The notes under the pieces: generated by a model
The model's input: the letters and a program-made list of their open reading frames with translations, nothing else
What the model was told of the DNA's origin: nothing
Databases searched by the model: none
Shown: piece after piece, positions 1 to 10,412 of the stretch
Layout of the letters: every line of letters starts with the position of its first letter
Position numbering within the stretch: position 1 is the first letter of the stretch
NCBI GenBank assembly: GCA_014904985.1
Contig: MU129035.1
Coordinates: 140,995 to 163,779 of the forward strand
DNA: 22,785 bases
Direction of reading: 5' to 3'
From: Hydnum rufescens UP504
Taxonomy: Eukaryota; Basidiomycota; Agaricomycetes; Cantharellales; Hydnaceae
Made by a program: the position numbers and the translations under genes

Positions 1-690
1 CATGCTGGAACAGTGAATTGCAGTGGGGTTAATATCTCCTGCATGGCTCCAGATTGCGGTGTCCCGCAGATGAAGTGATCTACCGATGTGAGGAGTGATG
101 CTTGATGAACTACTGTGTCAATCATGCTGCAAAAGACTGGCATGCAAGGCTCCTTTTCATAGAATTAAGGTTTGTTGGGTTCATTGCCTCGGAACCATGC
201 CCATCAACTGATCTTTGTAAGAAATGGACAGAAGCCTCTTTGAGAAAGTTCATCTGCTGATCTGGGCATTCTATACAATTTGGACACACGTCATGTCTCC
301 TCCCTAAAGAGAATACGTCTGGTCTCGTCTCATAGTCCATGTTAATGGCCTGCACTTGTTGCATGCTTCATATTGCGGATGCTCCCACGCCCATATGCTC
401 TATGAACAGCTTTGCTTCAGCAGACTCTTCCCTGTCTACAATATCACACCCAAAACGTGTGTGCTACACTCCAGGTCCTTTGACACTTTCACATCCAGTC
501 CCTTCAATCCAAAATATCCACCATCCACTTCTTCCAGGCACTTGAAAGGAGACAGATAATACAGGACTCTCTTTCCACAAGGTTAGTACTCTCATTCGCA
601 GTGCCTACATGCGTCTTAAGTTATAAACCAGGATCGCTACAGGGACATTCTGATATGCCGCATCTGCAAAAGCATCACGCAGTGGGCCCA
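1..690 (+). pseudogene. Decayed CxC2/KDZ DNA transposase remnant (left copy)
   Basis: The plus strand reads like the middle of a KDZ (Kyakuja-Dileera-Zisupton) transposase with a CxC2 zinc-binding cluster. Around 75-180 there is a cysteine/histidine cluster (YRCEE, stop, CLMNYCVNH, then KDWH), interrupted by TGA at 96-98. A probable intron at about 170-220 leads to WTEASLRKF and GHSIQFGH, which correspond to the family's W-T/G and 'QLGH' segments; TGA at 258-260 lies between them. Later ETDNTGLS at about 549-573 matches ETDNTGL in the right-hand copy at 21,720, and DRYRD near 631 fits the segment that follows it in the family. Several frame changes are needed, so it cannot be expressed as a whole. 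The N-terminus lies left of the window and the catalytic half is missing after about 690. Family identity is fairly sure; the boundaries are not. Confidence 0.7.
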
Positions 691-1260
691 GGAGAGAAGG
701 GGTGCATCCTATGGATTCACTAGAAAAATATAAAACTAGATTAATGATGTGTGAAACGTACGGTATTGGGGTAATGCTTGGAATGAGGTGCCTTGAGGTA
801 GTGAATTGTCCCAAGATCCACATTGTCCACATTGTTGGAGGGACAAATCCCTACTACGTGCAAACCCTATCTGAGGACGATCTTTCAAATAAATGAACCA
901 ATTTCCATGTCAATCCGGATGTCAATTCCATGCTGTCATTCATTTGAGAACAAGCCTGAATCCCATATGTCTAATACCTACGAATCCACGCCATTCCTTT
1001 GTTTGTGCATGAGCCAATTTATATGTATCTGTGGCACTTCAACAGGCCACCCTAAATTCCACCTTTTTGCATACCTCTATGTGGCAATAGCAATTCAACT
1101 TGCTTGCTTTGTTTGACCTTCAATCAATCCTACTTCTGACACACGCTTCCTGTTGCCTCAAGGGCGACTCTAACGAATTGTGATTATGTAATGCAATGGA
1201 TTACACACCCAGGCCTTGATTCCGACTTGCGGACCTGTCACATGACAAATAGGGGCTAAT
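691..1260. other. Intergenic stretch, no gene seen
   Basis: Only short frames without recognisable motifs are present. The first part may be unrecognisable decay of the adjoining transposase relic. No RNA gene or clear repeat was found. Confidence 0.4.
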
Positions 1261-1600
1261 GTGGTGCTCTCAAGGAGTAAACGTGGAATATCTCCCTCAG
1301 TTTTGATCGGATCGACTCGGCAAGACACGCCCGGAAAGCTACGATTCACACTTTCAGACGATACAAACACGAGCGAACGAATTAAAAATGCACTCTCCAA
1401 GTCGATTTTACTATGTGTTTCATATTTCCATCCAGTATTTTTCGAATTTCTCAGTCAGTTTTGATCGATTCATTCGAGACAAGTACGCCTGGAAAGCTGT
1501 CGACAGTCCGCATCCAATGGTACCAAGGGCAAAACGAGCGGTGTGGGAGGAATAACTGGCTAGTATTTGAAAACGCGAGTTTGGATGCGCTCTGACCTTA
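1261..1600. repeat. Diverged direct repeat (period about 158 bp), unidentified
   Basis: Two related blocks lie at about 1285-1380 and 1444-1540. Each contains a CAGTTTTGATCG-like core, then a CGA-rich stretch, then GGAAAGCT (1333-1340 and 1491-1498). The 22-nt start of the first block (1285-1306) recurs with one mismatch at 2590-2611. The block looks richer in CG dinucleotides than its surroundings. Both short forward frames here lack family motifs, so I treat it as a repeat and not a gene. Confidence 0.4.
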
Positions 1601-2330
1601 GACCTTGATCAATGATCTGTTGGAGTGTTTAGGACAACCTTATCTTGCTACTGCCCAAAGATATCAAGGAAACTCAGTTGAAATAACTCCATTCGACAAA
1701 CAAAATAAAAAGTTTTCTACATGTCAAAAAATATGCTTATGTAACCAAGATTTGTAATCAAAAACCCGGACTCAAAAGTATGACAAAGCTATTTGTATGA
1801 CTAAGCAAAAGATATGACTCAGCCTGATTTAGTCATCCAAACGTCCCACAACTGCGCCATTCCAAACATCACACAGACTTTGGCGCAGAAAAGTACACAG
1901 ACATCCAAAAATACATATAAGGAATCAAATTTTGTAGTTTTTAGGTAGCTTTTAAATAAGACTCCCCTCGAAATAAAGTAGTTACAGACGAGAAATTCAA
2001 GTGGCCAAGTAACTGAAAGGCGTACTCAGAGCAACAATGAGAAGTTGTAGATAGTTGTAGGACCCTCAGTGTAGGTGTGCTAGACATCTAAGCCCTGAAT
2101 CATACATAATAGGTTCAAGCCCATAAAAGTTCAAAATCAGAAATAGCTTCTAAGTTTCAATTCGACAATCGTGATACAAGTAGTCCAGCTAGAGTCAGAA
2201 ACATTACGTCATATCAGAGTCATCCATATCATTTCCATACCTAGTAAGCCAATCAACCCATTGAGACTAACCTGAGCCCCTCCCATACCTTTTCATTCCC
2301 AATCCCTATAACCTTAACCAACATCTGGTG
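1601..2330 (+). other. AT-rich region, possible LTR of a retroelement
   Basis: No gene is visible. A stretch from about 1795 (starting TGTATGACTAAG) to about 2325 (ending AACCAACA) has an LTR-like build: a TG start, TATA-like boxes near 1915 and 1955, and a CA end followed by a TCTGGTGGTGTTAGTG segment that could be a primer-binding site. No second copy, target-site duplication or adjoining gag/pol was found, so this is a weak inference from composition and layout only. Confidence 0.22.
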
Positions 2331-2936
2331 GTGTTAGTGATTTCTGCAGAGCGATAAAGCATCTTCTACAGTGGATTAAAACTCGGCTCTCTACAATTTA
2401 ACTCCCCCATGTCTCATTCCATTATTGCCTCCGCTTTTTTGATTATTAATGGCATTATTCTCTGCCCTCTTATATCCGATGAAGGGTACATCTAGGATGA
2501 CCAGTTCCACCATTCCCCAAGGGATTCTGTTCAGTAGGAGAGGAGGAATAGCTTGGTTAAGCCATATTTCCCTATTCTGACTTGATTTTGGAATATCTCC
2601 TTCAGTTTTGAAGCTTTTGACTTGATTTCTTTTTCATCATTTTCGCCTTAATCCCACCTTTCTTCCGGTTACCATAGCATTTTTCTGTGATGTATATTAA
2701 GTGCAGGAGATGCGAAATTCTATAGTTTTCCCCCTCCCCAGTTTTGAGGCACTGATGTATTGCCACTGGTTCCTTGGGTGAATTCCACCAAGAATACTAC
2801 ACTTTGTCTAGGGCCTCAAGAGGAGAGCCTTAGGGTGTGGTTTTGTGACCCATATTCATTCTTTGTTCTATTGCTTGAGCAGCTGTTGCTTACAGCATTA
2901 GATTTCTATACCAAAAGACCTTCATTCCTTCGAGCC
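2331..2936. other. Intergenic stretch, no gene seen
   Basis: The stretch is T-rich on the plus strand with only short frames. It holds the third occurrence (2590-2611) of the 22-nt motif of the 1261-1600 repeat. If the minus-strand relic at 2937-3310 is a transposase N-terminus, its continuation would fall here, but no CxC2 cluster can be read on the minus strand. Confidence 0.35.
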
Positions 2937-3310
2937 TTAACATTCGGATTGATCCCGTGGTCCCCTATTTTCGTTCTCGATTCCATATCGTGGACTGTGG
3001 CTGGATTCTCCCCTTTGTTTCCCACTTACAACATCAGCCTCATAACCATTGCTGGGCACATCATAGACATCAGGCATGGGGGTGACAGGTGCTGCCTTCT
3101 GTGGAGAGATGGGAACCATCACCAAGTGCTGGGTGGAGACCGATGTCGACCTGCCTGATGAAGTAACAAATTGTACCACAGTTGGGATGTATCCCTCATC
3201 CCCATGAGTGCTGCTCACAGTAGATTTTGTGATTCAACACCACTTGGGCATTGCTGGCATTGACTTCAGATCCTTTCAACTTGCTTGGATTCAACTCGGA
3301 AATACCTGGC
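2937..3310 (-). pseudogene. Possible N-terminal relic of a CxC2/KDZ transposase
   Basis: On the minus strand two frames join through a frameshift near 3210. The upstream frame runs from an ATG near 3322 and contains KLKGSEVNASNAQVVLNHK; the downstream frame contains YIPTVVQFVTSSGRS and then VMVPISPQKAAP. The style (a VV-x-SSGR element followed by SP-K-A and a charged tail) resembles the poorly conserved region ahead of the CxC2 cluster in basidiomycete KDZ proteins. No diagnostic cysteine cluster or catalytic motif follows, so the assignment is a guess from composition and could equally be an unrelated relic. Confidence 0.28.
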
Positions 3311-4339
3311 TCAATCATGGCCACCATTGAAGGAATGGGCTGTTGTAAGCTTCTCTATGCTTAGATTTTGTGGTCTAGTGGTCTATTTGTTTTCTTGCCC
3401 TGTTGATGCAGATACAAAATATTTTAAAAAGAGAAATAGAGCATAAATTTAATCTTGAATTTTGATGGCAGCCATGGGGGGTCACCTACCAGTGAGTTTT
3501 TGTTCTAGTCCTATCCATAATTTTATTCCACCAATACAGCATTGACACTGAGAGTAAGAGTATATCAATACCTGGCACTGATAGGATATATCCCCAGCTC
3601 AAAAAACAGAAAATCAATTCTAAACTGTATTAATTCTGTAAAGCCACACCAATTGTTGAAGATCAACTTTTCTTATCATTGACATGTTTGTATGGACTAT
3701 AACCTTTCATTGAGACCATAAAATCAAAGATTGAATGAAAACTCAGTTGTTTGTACATGAAGTTATTCTTTGAGATCTATCCAACACAGAACCGAAACTT
3801 ACTGGCATCCTCCACCACAAGCTTGAAGCCATAGACTGAACACAAATCCGTTGATAGAATACTCAATTCTGTATTGATTCCAAATATTATGGACTGTAAA
3901 GTTGGCCACTGTATATGTGGACATGATCATCTCAAAAAAATGCCAAAACTTGGGATGGAGGACCTCTATGGGAACAGTTCATGCTGGAATTGATTTTGGG
4001 TCTTAATGATGATAGAAAATAACTGAGAATGACTGCTGTAGATGATTATGTGGTATCAAGTGCCTGTAATCTAATTCCCAATGACTATCTGGAATGGACT
4101 GAGTGGTTGTTGAGATATGCCTGCTGGCATTTTAATTTTATAAAACCTCCAGATCATAAATACAAATGTACAAAATTCATATTTTGGGTCTACCTGTTAA
4201 ATTCAAGGTGTATGTGGCTCTTTAGTGACTGAAAAATACTGTAGTGTTACGGTCTTAATGATATGTCACACATCACACTAGGCAGAATTGGCCCTGTTGT
4301 CACGCATCACAACAGTCTGTATTGTAGTGAGTACTGGGT
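3311..4339. other. Intergenic stretch, no gene seen
   Basis: AT-rich, with many stops in all frames. The longest forward frame (4029-4232) has no recognisable motif. A tRNA A-box-like string near 3373 has no matching B box and was rejected. Confidence 0.4.
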
Positions 4340-4550
4340 AGTGATGCCGTGACTTGGAGTTGATAAAAAAATAACACCTAGTAGTGACCTCATTACACCA
4401 CTTTTCTGCCCACACTCAACAGCTCCTGCCATTTTTTTGTATTCTCTTTCAGACTGTGGTACAAAGAAACCATGACCAGTTGTAGTGAGTGAGAAAATTT
4501 CCAACTCTGTGGCTCGGTTCGACTCAACTGAATTGAGTTGAGTTGAGTCA
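4340..4550 (+). repeat. Dispersed repeat, copy A (partner at 18330-18535)
   Basis: A stretch of about 200 bp is shared in the same orientation with 18330-18535. Common landmarks in order are GTGA...TGTGACT-like text, GTTGAT followed by an A run, TTTTCTGCC, CACTCAA, CTCCTGCCATT, then TTTGTATTCTCTTTCAGACT, GTACAAAGA, and AGTGAGT followed by GAAAATTT. Both copies end in an AATTGAGT-containing palindromic run. It looks like an old transposable-element fragment; no ORF in it is convincing. Confidence 0.6.
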
Positions 4551-4574
4551 CAGCAACACTAGTACTGTACTGGG

Positions 4575-4915
4575 TGGCCGAAAATTCATGAATTCTGGAT
4601 CTAGGTTTCCCCTGACCTCGAAAAATATGTGAATTCTGGATCTCTATTACTATAAATTCAAAACAAAAAAAGCATTTTTGCAGTAATGGGTTTCTGGCAC
4701 CTCCTGTGAGCTTGGCACCCCCCCAGCTGCCAGGCCCCAATTTGAATCCCTGCCATTCTCATCTTTGTGCATTGTTGTCTACATTTCACAAAAAAATTCA
4801 TCCGAAAATCCATGAATTATGCCTCTAAGTGTGAATAGAGCTCATGGGGGTCCTTCTGAAACCCGTGCATAGGCTGACCCCCTGGGGGGCCAAAAATCCA
4901 CGAATTCTGGATCAA
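4575..4915. repeat. Short interspersed motif GAATTCTGGATC and variants
   Basis: Four related strings occur within 340 bp: at about 4578-4601, 4630-4643, 4801-4825 and 4890-4912. Each has the theme (C)AAAATCCA(C/T)GAATTCTGGATC with substitutions. They alternate with C/G-rich text such as GACCTCG and CCCCTGG. This is probably debris of a repeat family; function unknown. Confidence 0.4.
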
Positions 4916-5142
4916 GGCCCCTGAACTGTGAAGAATATGTGAACTATGTCAGCCTCCTGGCTCAATTCATATTAACATTGTATGGAAGGCAGAAGGACAT
5001 ATGAAATGAGGTGAAAATAGCAAAGGAAGTGGAGGAGAGGCATCCAGGGGATTAAAGGGCTGTGCCAACAAACATAATCAGCAGAATGAATGTGGTAGAT
5101 GGCAGACGAGGGAAGAAGGAAGAGTTGGCCATAGAGGCTTGA

Positions 5143-5775
5143 TCAGTATCTAAGTGCTGTAAGAACCGCAGCATCATGTTCATCAATTGAAGCTGCTTCG
5201 ATTTCAATCTCAACCTGCTTGGCAAGGAGACATTCACCATCAGCCACAGATGCAACCTGTTGGTATGAGGCACTGGAATACCCATCTACAAGACTCTGGA
5301 CCTTCCCCCTGCATGAATTAGTTGATCAGTATGATGATGTTTAGGGGGTAGAGTACCATTGTACTCACCAGTTATCAAAGATGCCCAACTGTTGTCCTCT
5401 AAGAACCACATAATACTTCCTCTTTGTCAGAGACCTAAAGCATGGAACTGTAGGATCAGAAGATTGAGGCATTACCGATGAAGCACAAGGCCCTGCATGT
5501 GGCTGAGTGGGGATACATTGTTGGGCTGCCAGCAAATGTAGGGGACGAGGGGAACAGACAGTGGGGAGAGGCGTATTTTGAGGGTTCTGGGGAATGAAAT
5601 GCAAGAGATGTTCTCTGCCTTCCTCGAGTTTCTCAATTGCAGCAGCTGCGGCTGATGGGTCATTCACTATATGGGGGAGATTTGCCCTATTAGGGCGCGA
5701 TGACAGGGTGGGGTAAAAAAGATCTCCAGATATAATAAAATATACCACAATGGGGGTCAGGACAACCACATACAT
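5143..5775 (-). CDS. RNase H1 N-terminal (viroplasmin-like) domain protein, two exons
   Basis: Exon 1 runs 5775-5369 and exon 2 runs 5308-5143 on the minus strand, joined over a 60-nt phase-2 intron; the protein is about 190 aa. Residues about 119-165 form the small RNase H1 N-terminal/viroplasmin fold: KYYVVLRGQQLGIFDNW, then across the splice GKVQSLVDGYSSASYQQVAS and a following alanine-rich helix. In RNase H1 this domain binds RNA/DNA hybrids or dsRNA. No RNase H catalytic domain follows, and the protein ends ALTALRY. The N-terminal 110 residues are Pro/Ser/Ala-rich with a helix (EKLEEGREHLL). The start at 5775 is the only ATG far enough upstream, but the first 25 residues are hydrophobic and lie over a TATA-like run, so the true start or a further intron is uncertain. 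It is the only gene in the window without a break. Its role is unknown; the domain call is strong. Confidence 0.7.
5309..5368 (-). other. 60-nt GT-AG intron in the RNase H1-N gene
   Basis: On the minus strand it starts GTGAGTAC and ends TTCATGCAG, with a branch-like CTAATT just upstream of the acceptor. Splicing completes the Trp codon of FDNW and joins two halves of one conserved domain, which is the main evidence. Confidence 0.82.
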
Positions 5776-6037
5776 TTCACGATGTCAACAATGGCTTTCT
5801 CAAGCACCTTCAGTGCCAGAGCAATGGTCAACTCATGGATACTTTTTGTCAACTGATCAGAATTGTCATCCACTAAAAACAAATGACTGGATCAGCCCAA
5901 AGCGCTACATGGAACTAGCCAAAACCGCACTCACTTAAAGTTTTCGTGATGGTGCTGTTAGAGGTGGATGACATGAGGTGGCTGCCAGGCAAAGCCGCAT
6001 TGGTCGAAATTTGCTTCCAATTCATATTTGAAAAACG
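5776..6037. promoter_or_regulatory. Divergent intergenic region between the RNase H1-N gene and paralogue 1
   Basis: The 262 bp between two head-to-head gene starts should hold both promoters if both were ever transcribed. No clear TATA box or repeated operator is visible inside it; a TATA-like run lies just within the minus-strand ORF near 5735. The assignment rests on gene layout only. Confidence 0.3.
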
Positions 6038-7662
6038 ATGCCTGTTGGGCAGCCTCAAGTAGCACTACACACATCTCAATGGCAGTGGCTTTCTCATCGA
6101 GGGCTGGACTATGCTGCATGTCCTAATATTCCTGCTCAGAAGGCTTTCGAAGCAATGACTTTTGCTGAATACCTCAAGGTCTACCATTGGTCTATCCCGG
6201 AATCCAAAGAGCCCATTGCTGACAAGGAATACAATGAGCCTGCCACTGACAATGTGGCTGGGCAGCAATTAAAAGAGGGCATAATCCAAAAACAGCAAGA
6301 AGTACATTATTTTACTTTGTACTAATGCCACATATACTTATGGTTTGCATTAGGCTCAGCAGTGGTGGTTTTGTCATCATTGGGGCTTGAAGCAATCGGG
6401 CAGCAATGCAACATTGAATAGCAAACAAAACTCATCACAGGATGCCACGAATACTACCCTGACTGTGAATCCACCTCCCATCCCACTCCCCGTCTTTAAT
6501 CCAGACCTTCTCTCTGCCCAACCAATCACTCTTCCACTGAAATCCACCAAAAATGGTCCTCATCACCAACAAATTGAACACGTTTACTCATCCCTTTACT
6601 GGAACTCCAAAATCAAGGCCTTAGTCGCTCCTCAGACTGAAATTGATGCAGCGCAGGTCTTGGCTGGTGATGATGCTGATGCAAAAGTGAAGGAGCACAT
6701 GTCTATTACCACTCAGCAGCACATCACTCACCAGTGCTGGGCAGACAAGTCTGACAAAGTCAAAGCCATTGTTAAAGCAAAGCGGGAAGCCCTGTACCAA
6801 GAGGATTTAGCCACTTGGAACAAGTGGAATGCAGATTTGCACACCCCTCAAAAGCAACAAGAGTACACCTCTCCAAATGTTTTCTTTTACCTTCTCTGAC
6901 TTGTTCCTTACAGAGCGTTGGATAATATGGTCCCGCCTCTTCAAAATTATCTTGCCAACATTTCTGAATGAACTGGTGGTTGTGCTATGCTTCTCATTGG
7001 TGCCCCTTCCCTATCAAGGCAAGGAAAGATGAGTGTTACTTGGTGAGTCATCCCCCCCCAAGTTTTGGTTCATGATACTAATATAGCTTGCCAGCCTGAA
7101 TCAAGGAGTAATTCCAGGCCCCATTGCAGTCTCGTTCAATGTCTTTGCAAACAGCCTTCTCAACGAAAAATTGATACCTATGTTCATACAGTTTCTAAAA
7201 CAAGTCACACATAGGTCCCAGCATCATTAATGTCCTTATGAACAAGATTCTACCCAATTTATTTATTAAGCTCATAACATCTGTGAGGAGCTCTATGGTC
7301 TCCCTTCTGAAGCCAATGACGATTACATAAAATCCTCGGACCCAGCTCACCTCAGTGCCAGCCCCCCTATTCCTGACATTCTGAGTGGATCTACCAATAA
7401 CTCCACTACCGGGGAAGACCTCACGACCGAGTTTAGTGGGGACATAGCAGTTAGCCCCCAAGGACTCCCTTTGGTGGGCACACTGAGTGAACATGAGGTT
7501 GAGAACATCAGTGTGGACACCAATTCAACTACTGGTCCACTGATTGGTGGAGATGGGGATGATGCCACTGTAGCTCAGGAGCCTCACAAAAGGAGGAAAC
7601 ACAAACATAGAGGTGAAAAGAATGTGGATCGCAGTAAGAAAGCAAAGAAAGGTGGTGCTTCG

Positions 7663-8280
7663 TCATCCCTGGATTTGCTACCCCCTTCATCACTGCCATG
7701 GTTGTCATTGCCATGGTTGTCATCACTGTGGTCATCATTGCCACTGCTGCTGTCATCATCCCTGGATTTGCTACCCCCTTCATCACTGCCACTGCTGTCA
7801 TTGCTGCGGTCATCATTGCCATGGTCGTCATCACCATGGTCATCATCGCTGCAGTCGTCATCACCACTGCTGCTGTCATCATTGCTGTGGTCATCATCAC
7901 TGCTGCTGCTGTCATCATCGCTGTGGTCATCATCACTGCTGCTGCTGTCATCATCACTGCTGCCGCCATCGTCATTGCCGCCGCCACAATTGTCATCACT
8001 GCTGTCACAACTGTCATTGCCACTGCCACAATTGTCATCGCCACTGCCATGATCATCACTGCTGCTGCTGTCATCCCCACTGTCGCCACTGTCATCATTG
8101 CTGCCACTGGCATTGCTGCCACTGGCATTGCTGCCACCAGCATTGCTGCCACCGGCATTGCTGCCACCGGCATTGCTGCCACCGGCATTGCTGCCACCGG
8201 CATTGCTGCCACCGGCATTGCTGCCACCGGCATTGCTGCCACCGGCATTGCTGCCACGATCATCACTGCCACAATTATCC
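7663..8280 (+). repeat. Low-complexity Ser/Leu/Pro-coding tract in exon 4 of paralogue 1
   Basis: About 600 bp of TCATC/CTGC-type simple sequence stays open in the gene's frame except for TGA at 8050. Within it a block starting TCATCCCTGGATTTGC occurs at 7663 and again at 7756, 93 bp (31 codons) apart. Because the tract has almost no stops in any frame, it produces long shadow frames on both strands that should not be taken as genes. Confidence 0.8.
8097..8246 (+). repeat. 15-bp tandem repeat, ten units, encoding LLPPA
   Basis: Unit ATTGCTGCCACCGGC occurs ten times without a length change. The first two units carry ACTGGC (LLPLA), the third ACCAGC, and the last seven are identical. The unit is a multiple of three, so the reading frame is kept. 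The identical block at one end suggests recent expansion there. Confidence 0.95.
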
Positions 8281-8921
8281 CAGCGCAATACCGGAATGTC
8301 GTCATCTCTTTACATCCCTGTGGCGATTTTGCTTGATGAAAATGCCTTGCCAAAGTGGCTCAAGGCTCAACTTCATCTCATGCGGGGGTTGACTTTACAT
8401 GTAGATAAGTTTGGCCTGCTTGTGGCAAGATGGGTTAGTCTAGAGCAAAAACTTGGCTTCCATGAGAAACCTGTGAGTCATGAATACCTAAATATACGAT
8501 AATAAAGACATCTAATTTTTTTGTACTTAAATTAGCCTGGTAATCACAAGCTTCCCTCAAATTGTCAGCCAACGGCCATTGCTGCATGGTTTAAAGTTGC
8601 ACAAAGTATTGGTTTTAAGTTTGAGGTTCATATGATTCCTATTCCAGATATGCGGTCTCGTTTTGGTCATGGTGGACAGCATGTCAGCCCCCATGGCAGG
8701 GTGTGATTAATGGCCATCCCAAACTGCTTTTGGTGTCAGACATTGCAAGAGATTGGGAGGCTCTTCTTGTTGGGGGCAATAATGGGGTGATGTGTGTTAT
8801 GATGGCACTCTATTGGTGGGGAAAGCATCTGGCTGAGAGAGATGGGGCTGATATTACAGACTGGCTTAATGCCATGAAAGATGTTGACAGTGTGTTCAGC
8901 ACCTGTCTTGGTGCAAACTGA

Positions 8922-9481
8922 TTGCTTTCTTTCATGTCTTTTTCTGGAAAGTTAGGTAGAAATACTTTTACATATGAACAGGAGACTCAGAAGACTATGG
9001 GCTCAAATGGGAACCATAAGATCATGTTGCCTACACTCCGCTGAAGTGAGTACAGTGTTTCTGTTTACCATTATGTAATTTAATTTTAAAACTTTTGGCA
9101 GGATTTTGAATGGGCAGCCTCCAGCACCTAAAGGATGAGCCCCAGGGGCCTGCTTTGCTGCTGAGGAGGTATCCCAAAGGGGCCCCGCCCAGGGTGCAGT
9201 GAGTGCGCCCCCATCTGGGGCTGCATTCCACTGGATGCATCTTTTTTTTTTGGATGTAGCAGGATTTGTGTATAAATATTTGAATGGGCAGTGACCAAGG
9301 GGGGTGGGAATGATGAGGACCCATATATGGGCACCAATGGCATTCTCCCTGGGTTGATTTTCCATGGATAAAGTAGCCTATTTGTCTAATACCAGTGACA
9401 CTGGTATGCTACCATGGAGTAACTTACAGAAAACTGGCTCCATACCAGTATGATAATATTAATTATTACGCTATGGACTGA
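8922..9481. other. Intergenic stretch, no gene seen
   Basis: No gene is visible. TTTGAATGGGCAG occurs at about 9104 and 9282, the second just after a TATA-like GTATAAATATT. This might be a decayed duplicated promoter or repeat end. The overlapping minus-strand frames at 9003-9365 show no family motif. Confidence 0.35.
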
Positions 9482-10412
9482 CTTGCAGCACTACGTGAGT
9501 TCATCAATGAATTCCTGGCAAAAGGATTCATATGCCCTTCAACCTCCCCTGCAGGCACACCAATTCTCTTCACAAAAAAGAAAGGTGGCGGGCTTCACCT
9601 TTGCATTGATTATTGAGCACTCAATCGCATCACAAAAAAGAGTTGCTACCCCATCCCCCTCATCAATGACCTCCTCGATCACCTTTGCAGCGCCATGATC
9701 TATACAAAAATTGACCTTCACGATGGCTACTACAACATTAGAGTTGCCGAAGGACACGAGTGGCTCACATCATTTTGTACACGGTATGGTGCTTATGAGT
9801 GGCTCATAATGCCAATGGGAGCAGCCAACTCCCCAGTGCAGTTCCAGGATTTCATGAACGAATCATTTCAGGATATGGTGGACCTGTTTGTCATTGTATA
9901 TCTCGATGACATACTCATTTTCTCCAACTCGTGTGAAGAACACCACAAGCACATCTGGCATATACTGCAACAACTCCACGAAAGAAACCTCCATGCCAAG
10001 ATCTTGAAGTGCACCTTCCACACAGACACTATCAAGTACCTTGGCTTCATCATCACCCCCTCTGGCGTCCAGATGGACCCAACGAAATTTGACATGATCC
10101 TAAGTTGGCCTGTGCCCACCTTGGTAAAAGAAGTCCAGTCATTCCTAGGCTTTGCAAACTTCTACCGCTGCTTCATCACAACCTACTCAGACCTCACACA
10201 CCCCTTAATCCATCTTATGAAAAAAGACAAAACCTTCGCATGGAACAACGAGACCCAATGAGCTTTCAAAAGCATCAAAAACACCTTCATATCAGCCCCC
10301 GTCCTCCACCACTTTGACCCCAAATTACGCATCATCATAGAAACTGATGCATCCAACTACACCATCGCTGTGATCTTGTCACAAATTGACGAGAACAATG
10401 AAGTTCGACCCA
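9482..10412 (+). mobile_element. Ty3/gypsy retrotransposon reverse transcriptase fragment
   Basis: One frame carries the reverse transcriptase domain from its start to past the thumb: [66 protein letters not shown], the YLDD catalytic motif at 9899-9910, KYLGFIITPSGVQMDP, VQSFLGFANFYR, and DPKLRIIIETDASN at the start of the RNase H region. Two TGA stops (9614-9616, where the family has Arg after IDY, and 10259-10261) break it. Homology stops abruptly after RPIAS near 10412, and upstream text is not protease-like, so protease, most of RNase H, integrase and both LTRs are missing. This is an internal fragment of a dead element. Identity is very secure; the ends are approximate. Confidence 0.92.

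Larger units (their letters stand above)
6038..8921 (+). pseudogene. Uncharacterised basidiomycete multicopy family, paralogue 1 (five exons, decayed)
   Basis: Exons read 6038-6301, 6354-6862, 6914-7042, 7095-8472 and 8536-8921, with GT-AG introns of 52, 51, 52 and 63 nt. Order of features: a helix with AEYLKVYHW; a WW..HHW segment across intron 1; Pro-rich linker; YWNSKIKALV; Lys/Ala-rich helices; ALDNMVPPL and TGGCAMLLIGAPS; FANSLLNEKLIPMFIQFL; an acidic Ser/Thr tract; a basic KRRKHKHRGEK stretch; a Ser/Leu/Pro tract; then PKWLKAQLHLM and the C-terminal FWSWWTACQPPWQ, GGNNGVMCVMMALYWWG. The gene on the minus strand at 12124-13743 shares the motifs. In-frame stops at 6969 (TGA), 7228 (TAA), 7267 (TAA) and 8050 (TGA) are each one C-to-T step from sense; a one-base loss in the T run near 8664 shifts the frame before FWSWW. 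I recall similar proteins in many copies in mushroom genomes, function unknown. The start codon is uncertain. Confidence 0.72.

Noticed and set aside
2112..2122. B-box-like GGTTCAAGCCC suggesting a tRNA or SINE
   Set aside because: The T-arm stem does not pair and no acceptor stem or A box at proper distance was found.
5750..5938. 62-aa plus-strand frame over the start of the RNase H1-N gene
   Set aside because: No motif; it is antisense to that gene's N-terminal part and intergenic DNA.
7215..7270. Possible intron to remove the two TAA stops in exon 4 of paralogue 1
   Set aside because: The donor would be poor (GTCCCA) and the acceptor AAG leaves a frame that stops at once; two CAA-to-TAA changes keep the frame and explain it better.
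7471..8392. Several long overlapping frames on both strands (up to 274 aa), rich in His/Cys, Met-Pro-Val-Ala-Ala or Gly-Ser-Asn
   Set aside because: They are shadows of a stop-poor simple-sequence tract. Only the plus-strand frame shared by 7096-8052 and 8098-8472 joins to family-specific exons.
9003..9365. 120-aa and 97-aa minus-strand frames
   Set aside because: They overlap one another in different frames, have no motif and cross a poly-T run.
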